DNA of 64,000 bases from Haliclystus octoradiatus (taxonomy: Eukaryota; Cnidaria; Staurozoa; Stauromedusae; Haliclystidae): contig OU744447.1 in the NCBI GenBank assembly GCA_916610825.1, positions 35,519,024-35,583,023 on the forward strand, read 5' to 3'. Of the stretch, positions 1 through 10,800 are shown piece after piece. A model generated the notes under the pieces. It saw only the letters and a list, made by a program, of their open reading frames with translations. It had not been told where the DNA came from and made no database searches. The position numbers and the translations under genes were made by a program. How positions within the stretch are numbered: the stretch's first letter is position 1; every line of letters begins with the position of its first letter.

Positions 1-1498
1 AAACAGAAACGTGCTTACTATTATTGCCATTAGATTTATAACACTTAACAGCTACTCTATATAGCTCCTTGTAATTTTTTTCAAATTTCTTCATCTTAGC
101 CTTGTAGGCATCATTTTACGTTAGCACCGCGTAGTATACAGCCCATCTAATGTAGGCCTAAGCCCAAAGTATTGATTTTTAACATTGAAAATTGATTTAA
201 AATCAGAAAGTTCATTGTTTAGCGATCAGCGCTGTCTCGCTTAGTATGTAGCATATAGGTCCAATTAGCTAGCTAGGCATATTAAGCAGCATCTATCTAA
301 ATCTATACTCTAGTAGGATGTGCATCATTTAATATAACGTAGCCTAGCATATCGATAGGAAATTAGAATAAGTAATTCAAGGGGTAAGAGATCTAAGACA
401 ACTCGTACAAACTGAAGCTAAAACATTCAACATACTGCATAAAATAAATCAAAGCTGTATTTTCTTACCTTATTTCCAGGAATATGCATCGTGAGAGGAT
501 AGAGATGATGATAGCCTAGGCCAAGGTCACTCCATTTTCACAGCGGATGAAAAGTTGGAAACTTCGCATAAAACAAGTCAATAATAGTAAATGCCATAAC
601 AACTACGCACATAAAAGTTCAACATGATCATTACTCGGTTTTCCAACTCAAATAAGCATAATCATTCTCCTACCAAACAGGAGTGCTGCCTAATCAAATC
701 AAGAAGCTATACATAATAAAGTCTATAAAGAAACTGCTAAGGTTGTTGAAATACAAGCATGGCCGCCAATAATAACGCGAATGATTTGAAAGCAGCAACA
801 CGCAGCCAAAGTATCGACGACGCGCGATCCATAATGGCTGCATGGACGTAACTACACTGTTTCTGCCAAATCGCGCCCCGGTCAGAAGCACGGCCTGATG
901 ACATTCAAATGATTTACTATTTGTTCTATAGTACTCGCCTCTTCAGGCTCGTTTATTCATTACACTTCACTCGTGTCTTCCAACATCACTCGTGCAAGAA
1001 TTTTGCGGTGAAGCATGGCAACCCGTGCATGAACCCTTTATTCTTGTTTTCTATTCACAATCATATTAACTAGGTGTTGAAATCTTGTTTGGCATTTCAT
1101 AGAAACAAAACTTCATAGTACAAAACATATGTGGATAAAATCCACACTAAAGCTATTTCCATGAAACAATCTCTTCAATAATCTATATTTTCTCCCACAT
1201 TCAAGGTATAAATCTTATTATCAAGGATAAAATAAGTATTTTTGAACATTATACAAGTAAAGCTTTCATTTATTTTTACAAGTTTGAAATGTTATATCTC
1301 CTTGAACCTTTTAAACGACATGAGGAAGATTAAAGCGTCTTATTGGAATCGAAACGTCACTGAGAATAATACTGTGTGTGTTTTTTATTTGAATTCGTTA
1401 TCAAAATGAGCATTTACAGCTCGTTTTACATTATTGATACGAATATAAAATAAGAATAATAACAATAAGTAATAATATTTATAATATTTGTGATTTTT
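1..1498. other. Left flank, no recognised gene
   Basis: AT-rich DNA downstream of Amt A. The only outlier is a CpG-richer patch at about 755-890, where a plus-strand ATG opens a 30-codon frame (MAANNNANDLKAATRSQSID...). Not called a gene. Confidence 0.5.
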
Positions 1499-1504
1499 TT
1501 TATT
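1499..1504 (-). promoter_or_regulatory. Candidate polyadenylation signal of Amt copy A
   Basis: An AATAAA hexamer on the minus strand lies about 24 bases after the copy A stop codon. In this AT-rich DNA such hexamers are common by chance. Confidence 0.35.
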
Positions 1505-1527
1505 TAAAAAGGTATTCCAATATATAT

Positions 1528-1878
1528 TCAGAATCCCAAATGGTAATTACTTTTATCATATTCTTTAACAGATTCATTCGCTTCACCTTTTATTTCAACA
1601 ACATGATCAAATGAGATTGGTTTTTGCACTCCTTTGAATGCACTATGTCTAAATATAACATTGTCATTAGTAAATGATAACCCACTATCTCTATGGTGAC
1701 GATGATTATATTCAATCTTATCAGACGGATCGTAATCCTCTTTTAACATATTTCGTATATTTGGAAAAAATGCTTCTAATGTTGAATCTTTGCATATCCC
1801 ATGTTCGCATATATCAGCACCTATTAATTCATCTTCCAGAGATACCCTCATTCCAATTGTTAATTGAATCAACATTAA
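1528..1878 (-). CDS. AMT: Amt copy A exon 5 (cytosolic C-terminus)
   Basis: 351 bp including the stop. Acceptor ctcattatag|TT. Opens with the end of the last helix and TIGMRVSLEDELIGADICEH, the Amt C-terminal regulatory motif, followed by a lineage-specific tail of about 90 residues. The acceptor was placed by matching the 26 nt before the IG codons in copies B and C. Confidence 0.9.
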   Translation of the reverse strand, partial: LMLIQLTIGMRVSLEDELIGADICEHGICKDSTLEAFFPNIRNMLKEDYDPSDKIEYNHRHHRDSGLSFTNDNVIFRHSAFKGVQKPISFDHVVEIKGEANESVKEYDKSNYHLGF

Positions 1879-4800
1879 CTATAATGAGAGAAACACATAT
1901 AATCTGATGTTAATAATCACTTGAAAAAAACGCAGTTCGGGATTGGCGGATTTGTACAACCTGTCTTGCACTTATGTCAAGAAAATCCACGACATTTTCC
2001 ATAGTAACCACTAATTTATATGGGCTTTTCGTGCTATGTCTGGTATAGAGATTGCAGGCGTAGGTCTATAACCGCACATTTGCCGTTAAGCCCTGGCCAA
2101 ATGACTTATTTATTTCTCCAACATTCATCGGATTTTGTTGAGTTCATTTTCGTCAACAGCGGATGATATTTTGAGGCTTGGAAGCTAGTCAATCGAGCCC
2201 ACCAATCCTGAGACAGGCTACGTCATTTTTGACCAATCAGAGGAAGGCTCTTATTTTCAACAAAGCTCAACAATGTTGAGGAAATAAAAAGTCATTTGGC
2301 CACTTCGCCAACATTGGTAGAGAACAATAGAACTCAACAAAATCTGATGAATGTTGAGGAAATTTTTGAATGTATTCAAAATCGAAATTCAACATCAGCC
2401 AACAAAATCCGAAAAGTTGAGGGTGGCCAAATGACTTTTTATTTTCTCAACATTCATCGGATTTTGTTGAGTTCAACAATGTTGGCGAAATAAAAAGTCA
2501 TTTGGCCGGGGCTTTATAGACCTATAACTACACGGTTTTCAACCAAACAGCTAGAACACAAGTTTTGAAAATGGCGACAAGCTGCGACAGATTGAATATT
2601 TTTTCATAAAATCAACGGAGTGGATAAATCTACGGCAGGAAGTTCTTTGTTCCTCTGTTTTGAAAGTTCATCACAAAAATGGATTCTATTTTCAAGTCAA
2701 ACTCCAGATAATAATAATACCAAGTTATAATATAATCATACCAAAACTGTTGTGACAATTGTTTTTATATATACTAATAATTAGAATCAATGTGTGTATC
2801 CATGTTCAAAACATTCTCTTCTCAAAAACTTCGAAAGAGATTGTATATAGTCAATCAATTAATGATAATAGAATTAATTTGATGAAGGGTCAATTTCAAT
2901 CAAGTGCGCATGCTCGGTAAACTTCCGTAGCTTTATCCAAACCGCTAAAGCTACGGCAACCGTAGCTTTATCCTTGTCCTAAAATCAAATGTATACTCTG
3001 TAATTGAAAAATCAACTTGAGAAGTTCAAATAAAGTAACAGATTGAGATTTGCTATATTCAAATGTAAATTTTACTATATTTTTAATATTGCAAACATTT
3101 TGAAATAACAACTATGTTGAATTTTTCGCGTTATATTTTGATATGATATTCGTAGGAATGTCATTCAAATTGTATTTATTGAAAATTCAATGGATCGTTA
3201 AATTAGAAAGAAAGCAATCGTTGTCGTGAAATTGATGAGAGATAGTTGATGTTCCAGACAAAGGCTATGTTACATGATTAATAAAATGATTACATCACTC
3301 TTGTTCGTGGGCCATCGAAATTTAGACCCACTCGTTCTCTAATAACAAACTCGTGGGTCTAAATTCCGATAACCCACTCACAAGAGTGATGTAATTCTTT
3401 ATTAATGTATAATGTAAACATGTAAGATGGGACAACTACGATAAAAACACAGCACGGAAAACAGCAAACACATTTGACATGAAAGTCAAAGAGGAATCAA
3501 TAAAGCAAGTTGATAGTTTTAAATATCTGGTGATTTTCATTGATAAATGTTTAATTTTCAGCCAACATGTGAGTCGTCCATCTCTATATGCAGCAAAGCT
3601 AACATGCGTTAATACTTGCAAGTAAATTATTTCCATTTAAGTGTCGACGCATGCTATACGACGCGCTTCCCATGAAGTAATCTCTATATACATTTATACA
3701 TACACATGAATTCATAGTGGTGGACGATTGTAGCATGACTTGACTTGACTTTTATCGAAAACACAGTGAACTTCAAGTAGAAAGAGCGCTCAAACACGCA
3801 TGTTTTCAGTGAATATACAGTCATATCCTGGCCTCCCTATGATGACTACAGTACTCTCATGAAGTCACAGATTAATGCTTACCAAGAGAGAAGTTGTAAC
3901 CGCTGTCCATGCTATCACTATAGTAGCCACCAATGCTTGAACACCCAATAATCTTACTGATCCACCTTTTAACACACCATAGGTGTCATTGAGTTGTTCA
4001 AGGTTATCCTTCTCTGCAAACAATGATACTGCCATGACGCTCCACACACCAGCAAAGAAATGAGTGGATATACAACTGACTGGATCGTCCACACCAAGCC
4101 ACGCAAGAAACTCATCACCTTTCATAGAAGAGAAAGAAGGATGCCCTCAATCATCAAGCAAAATAATCAATAGGAATAGCTGACAGGGGGTAACTCCAAG
4201 TGCCGCATGCAGGGGGGGTGCCACTTTGGTAAAATGTGAAGTACCCGAAAAGTCCCCAAAATCCTTTCAAAGCTCGCCAAATAGATTTAAAAACTTGAAA
4301 ATGCTACCCAAAAAATCCAGGGAGGGTACTTCCATATAAGTTCTATGAGGGAATGTTCCTTTTTATGGCAAAAATTCAAATCCAGTTTTCAGTTTTCAGC
4401 ATTCAAATTCAGTTTTTTCCCAAATTCTCTAGAAAATCGAAATGCGACCCAAAACGTTTAATATTCTAAAATTTCCTACCCAAAAAGTATATTTTTCAGC
4501 CGGAATATGGATCCAAAGAAAGTGGCACTTCCCCGTATAGCAGCAGTATGGGAGTTACCACCCCCCGGGAATAGCTGTGATTCTGATAACAAAAAGTCTA
4601 TAGAAAAAAAACATGTGGAAGGAGTGAACCTCATCCAGTATACCATATTCCTCTACTAATTGTTAGAGCCAGACTTTTGAGCTCCATTTATTTGGATTAT
4701 AAATTTCATAAACTAGATTTTGAGTTGCATGCAAATGCATGCTTATATTGAGTTGTGAATCATCTGGCTCGACTGGTTCAAATAAATGCATGAAGAAATC

Positions 4801-7800
4801 TATGAAGAAAAGATGATTGAAGCCGAAATTTAATTCAGAAATTATCCTATTTTATTTTTTGCTGTTCAAAGAAGCAAAAAGTTGAGAAGTGAAAAGTGAA
4901 AGTTAAGTAGCCATACACCCCCCCCCCAAAAAAAAATCAAACAAACATTTCTAACCCGAGTGTCATAAAGCTGCAGGGTAACAATTTTTGGGGGTTTGTT
5001 TAAATTTTATTATGTTCCACCTAACAACACTGGCACATCCCGAAAAAAATTGATTGATTATTTTTTATTCATAACGTGGTTATTCAACATTTGATTCAAG
5101 TGACTTCTGAAAAAGTATAGAATGAGAAACTATTTATCATCTTTACATCTTATTTTATTAATTACTGTCAATGTACATTCTTTTATTATATTTTAATTTA
5201 TTTGTTGTCACTGATGAAGTGGAAGTTGGTATTGCAATTGTTTCTATATTTTAATTAAATTTCATCGCAATACTGTACAATTTAACACTGGCTGTGATAA
5301 TCAGGAAATATTTTTATTTTATATCTTTGTAATTTAATTTCCATAACGCGGGTTTGTTTACAAATTTCATAACCTTATATTCAAGTCATTTTCAAATAAT
5401 AATTTATGATCAATCATTAAATAATTTCCAACTGAAGATAAGATGATGACACATCTTATTTGTTTCACTTTCATATAAATATATGTGTTGTTTTGTTCGT
5501 TTACGTTTGAATTTCATTCTGATAATTACTGCGATGAAAATACACAAATTATCTGTCACGTCGCAACAAAGGATTGTGCTGTTTTGTATTTGCGAGACAA
5601 TAGAAATTCATTCAAGTGCGAAACTGCTTAGTTAGCGCTTCAGTCTGAGAAAGCATTGTTGTTGAAAAAGGAAACAGTTTTCATTAGCTTTCATCAACTT
5701 CGATGTATTTATTTAAGAAATGAAGCCGGCCATGTACGCCTCTGGTTAATAACGAATCCATTGATATGTGTTTCAAGTCAATTGCATCAAAAATGGCATC
5801 GTGAATCCCCGCCTTACATACGGACATACAAATGGAAATAGCGTAAATTTAAAAGTAGATGCGTTCTAGGAAACATCCAATCGGTTGCTCACTAGCATTC
5901 GAGCAATAGTGACACACAGCATTTTCGTGAAATATGTGGTGTCGTTGTGAAGACCAAATTCACCAAATAGGCAAACTTTTATTATCGTCAGAAGAAGAAT
6001 AGGAAGCCATATCGTATTAGTAATATTTTCAGCAACATTTCACAAGTTATTTCAAAGGAGCAAAATTCATATCTTCTATCTATAGATGTAATTGTATGTT
6101 GATGTTCAAAACTTCAGAATTAAAATTGAACTATTGAGATTTTTAGCTTCCATTGAAGGTGTGAAAATGTCGCAAATGTGAAAGTTTATTTTTATATGAC
6201 GAGAACAATACTATATCTTAATATTATTATCAAACTTGGAAAACAGGAACAACTAACCAACTAAGAAAAAATATACTTTTCTATTTCCTAGGAGCAAATC
6301 TTTATATCTGCTATAAAAAAAAGTAATGTGGACGGTGTCGCCCTACCGAAGGCACCCGTACCACTCCTCTATTTCTAGAAGAGTGGCTCTTTTCGCTAAG
6401 AGCAATGATGTTAAACGCTCCTTAGATCTCAGCCGCGACACTGCAGATCAATTTCAACAGATTTCATGGCAGATAGGGCTTGATTGTCAATGCGCAACGA
6501 TGCGCCGCAGCTACTCACAATGCAATTCCTTCTGAACCATTCCATCCGCCATCCCTAAATGGTACTCATTTGAAGTCAAGGCTGAGTTGACCTGAGGGGG
6601 ATTTGAACCACAGTCGATGAGATATGATACGATCTGAAGTTCGGTTGCTCTGCCAACTGAGCTAATCACCCCATATCTGCTATGGAAGAACTCGAAACGA
6701 GCTAGTTACTATTATTGACTCTAGTAGTAGTTGCACTAGTACAAACATACGGAAGTTTGGTTTTCATTGGTATAGAGGGAGAATAACACCAATTGAGTAA
6801 AAACAACACGGTGGATTGATGCAGAACTGATATGGCGAGAATAATACTTATTATGCAAAAAGATCCCGATGGATTGATGCAAAAATAATGAATCTCAACT
6901 AAACTTAAGGCAAATTTCAGCTTGAAATAAAAATTATCACGTTAAAATTATTATTACTTAACATTTTCCTGCGTACAAATTCCTGAAATTCCTCAACCTA
7001 TGCAATTTTCGATTATTCCCATGGTGATATTGAGTGATCATTTATTGAATATTTTTGACAAATCTAATTTCAGACAGAAAGATGTTTGATGTCCACAACG
7101 AAACTTTATCATGAGGATATTTTGAAAATTCATGATTCCCAGAAATTGTGTAATATATGTTTCACTTAATATTTTATTCCATTGTATAGAACATTTCTAA
7201 TACGATAAATCAATCCCTCTTCGTTCTTGTATTTTCCGATTTAATCTCATATCCTCTGAATATTTTGCATGGATCCCGCATGGATAAGCTGTCCAAAGGT
7301 GTTTTCAACACTTCATTCATGTCTTCCTGCTCCAAAGCAAGTTTATAATAGATGACAATGCCTTTAATATAGGATAATATAGGATAACTTACCAGTTACA
7401 GCCAATGAGCCCCCAACAAACCCTATCAGAAGAGCTTCCCATGGTCTGCAAAGAGCACATATTGCAGTTACACCAACCAAACCACCGAGTATCCCTGTTA
7501 CAAAAACAGGAATATGAAGACGACCTTTGAACTTTCTACGAGTGTATGAGTAGATAATAGCAAAGATTGCACCGCCAATTGATCCATTGATTGTTACCAC
7601 AGCAGCACGAGAAGCTAATTGCCATTTATCTAAGCGGATAAAGAGAACTAGATTATTTTATAGAACGCAAGCTGGGAAATGCTTACTTCTTGCTATGACC
7701 TCTGTGCAGATTTTTGACTGGAATAACATTTATGTCACATCATCTAAAGGCAACTATAAAATCAAAATCAGCTGAATGAAAGGAGTGACGATAACATGAT

Positions 7801-10800
7801 TGAGTGTAAATATTATTGTTGTGGATGATATTGGTTCGTTATGAACGGAGAAGAGAAGAGGGTGCATAGCTAAGGTTGAGCTTGATTAGATAAATTTATG
7901 TGCCCAGGACCCAAGCTGACTAAGTATATTTGAGACACGGGTTCTGTAATGACACGGAGGCACTCTACTCATCCCTTTGTTCTGGAGTATTTGGAGGTCT
8001 CAAGATGTTGTTGTTTACTATTCCCCCAGACTGCAGCACAGTAATCAAAATGGTGCAAGACAGGGGCAATATATAAAAGTATTCTAGTTTTCATAGGTAA
8101 AAGTTTACTGTTGTATTTAAATTCCCCTAATTCCCTGTTGATCTTATAGAATATTGTTTGGACATGATCTTCAAACCTTTAGCAATTGTCTGGTTTCATA
8201 ATAATCGATAATCGGGATAATCGATAAGGGATAATCGAGCACTTTAGCTTAATTGATAGGGGAATTGTTACAATTGATATTAAGGGATTGATTGCTGTTT
8301 TATTTGTTGCTAAAGTTCCAGTTAGGATACATTGAGTTTTATTTACATCGAAGCTTAGCTTATTGGCAACTAACCATGTGTAAATGTCTTCAGTTTCTAG
8401 ACTGAGGATAACATTTACGTTATTAACATTATTACTTGAAAAATATAATATATAGTATCATCTTCATACACGTTTATCTTGTTTATGGTATATGTTAGTA
8501 GAGATTACGATATCATTTATATAAATTAAAAACAAAGATAGACCAAGAATTGAACCCTTGCAGAAGAATACCGCACTGGGTGTTTCCAACTGTTGATCCT
8601 TACTTATTCAATAGATATGATTCAAACCTGCTTAGATTTTACTCCTACCCGTACTGCCTTAATGTTGTACTTTTCTAGCAGAATAGTTGAAGATATCACA
8701 CAACGCTGGTGCAAGGGCCAGAGTTACTCATTTGATTAACCTTGTTTCTATATGTTGTTATCATGACCAAAAGCCTATCTATTTCTATTTTCGGTTTGTC
8801 ATGAGGATATTTTGAAAATTCATAATTCCCAGAAATTGTGTAATATATGTTTCACTTAATATTTTATTCCATTGTATTAGAACATTTCTATTACGATAAA
8901 TTTGTGTAGATCATTTTGGAAAGTAAATTCAATCCCTGTTCGTTCTTTTATTTTCTGATTTAATCTCATATCCTCTGAATATTTTGCATGGATAAGCTGT
9001 CCAAAGGTGTTTTTCAACACTTCATTCATGTCTTATAGGATAATATAGGAAAGATACACTAGTTCACTTCTCTTCACTTTCTGTTTCTAACGTTTTTATT
9101 GATTTAAAATTTCAATGGGGATGCTGTTTACAGATCGTATGATTGATGATAGTTTACGTGCTACTGCAATAAAATATTAATTAATTTCATCTATTATTTG
9201 ATTTGTTTCGTTCTAACTTTACCATCAGTTTTCTGACTCCTCTCTCGTTACATCTATCCAAATTTCGACTTAATTCTTCACTTTTTTACTGACATTATCT
9301 TTGGTGATTTTTGCCATTGTTTTCGACTTATCAAAATGGAGCATCGTTTCGTCCTATCGTTGACATGATGCATTTTAATATGATTTCATCCAAAGCTCAA
9401 TCAGTTGAACAGCTATATTCTAATTGGGCGGTTAGAAAATCAAACGATTATCATTGGCTAATGAAGACAAATGAGAAGTTGATTGATAGCTTGTTGTCAA
9501 TAGTGTTAGCTAGCTGCTAATTAGACAAGCAAAATAATCTAGCTCATCAGCAAGCGTTTTTATATAACTTCGTTAATATGCAAAGTTTGTTCATTTCTTT
9601 CTTATACAAATCTGCTTAATGTTTCTTATTGGGAAATAAAATCAATAATTATGTCGTGTTTATTTCCAAACCTGTCTCGAATCTACATATTTTCTACATA
9701 TTGATTGAAAAATTCGGACATTGAAGTTTTGAAAGGACATTGGTCAAAGGTCACTGATACATTTATGATTTGTTGAAATAATAATATATAGATATTAATT
9801 CCATACTGCAGATGATTATTGCAAGGTCAATGTTTTGAGATTTTATATATTTGTATCATTTATTCATCTATATTATTATCTATCATCTCATAATTTTTAA
9901 TAATTCAATCATTAGAATTATCATGTTTATCAAGACAATCTTGCCTCGTGGCTCCAGGACAAACAACCTTTAATCGGACTCTAATCAGCCCATTTGATAG
10001 TTGAATCTTCCAATATCATTTAAATAGTATATATATTTTATCAAAAAACTTATAGATTTGTGCTTACGTCCACTTATACCAAATGTGCTTCCACAATTGA
10101 ATCCAAGCCAACCCCACCAAAGCATAAATGTTCCCAAAATAACAGTGGGAGGTGATGCCATATATCGTCTTTGTGTGGTTGCATCAAATCTACGATGCCT
10201 TGGTTTGAGAAAAACAGTAGCAACAAGGGCGCTAACACCCCCTACAATATGGACAGGGGCACCACCAGCAATATCAACGGCCCCCATTTGTGCCAGAAAC
10301 CCTTTTTCATTCCATATCCAATGTGCTGGAAAACAATACGTAAATGTATTTAAAAATGAATAAACCATATAAGAACGTAAACGTGTTCTTTCAGCCATTG
10401 CGCCACTAACAATTGTTGTTGCTGTTGTTGAAAATGATAATTGAAATATATAATTTGAATATGTTTTCCCCATGGTTTCCTCATCTGCATCTGTTAAAAA
10501 TTTACCAAATCCAACAAAAGAATTCCCGCCTTCACCAAAACTCAATCCATAACCAAATAACCAATATGCAAAGCCACCGAACACAACATCAACTGCATTT
10601 TTAACCATGATATTGGCTTCGTTTTTTGAGCTCACCATACCTAGGAAAAGTTAAATTTAAACGTAACAAGCAAGATGATAAGCCAGTCTGGAGCTATTCG
10701 GCAGTATTGTTCTATCGAATTCCTGATAGATCTGTAGAGGAGTGATAAATCTGTAAATTTTCTCAAAGAAAATGAATGTTGTTGACATTAGTAGTAGTAG

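Larger units (their letters stand above)
1879..3882. other. Intron 4 of Amt copy A
   Basis: Holds the Harbinger-like MITE (2089-2513) and the hairpin MITE (3272-3404); the rest is AT-rich with no coding signal. Confidence 0.85.
4119..7392. other. Intron 3 of Amt copy A
   Basis: Holds the G-rich-ended MITE, SINE copy 1 and local duplication copy 1. Nothing recognised in 4570-6300. Confidence 0.85.
7630..10067. other. Intron 2 of Amt copy A
   Basis: Holds the LINE fragment and local duplication copy 2. 9035-10067 is AT-rich with nothing recognised. Confidence 0.85.

Noticed and set aside
10058-10363. Plus-strand open frames opposite Amt exon 2 (also at 42872-43231 and 21902-22093)
   Set aside because: Antisense shadows of the conserved exon; no protein-like features.
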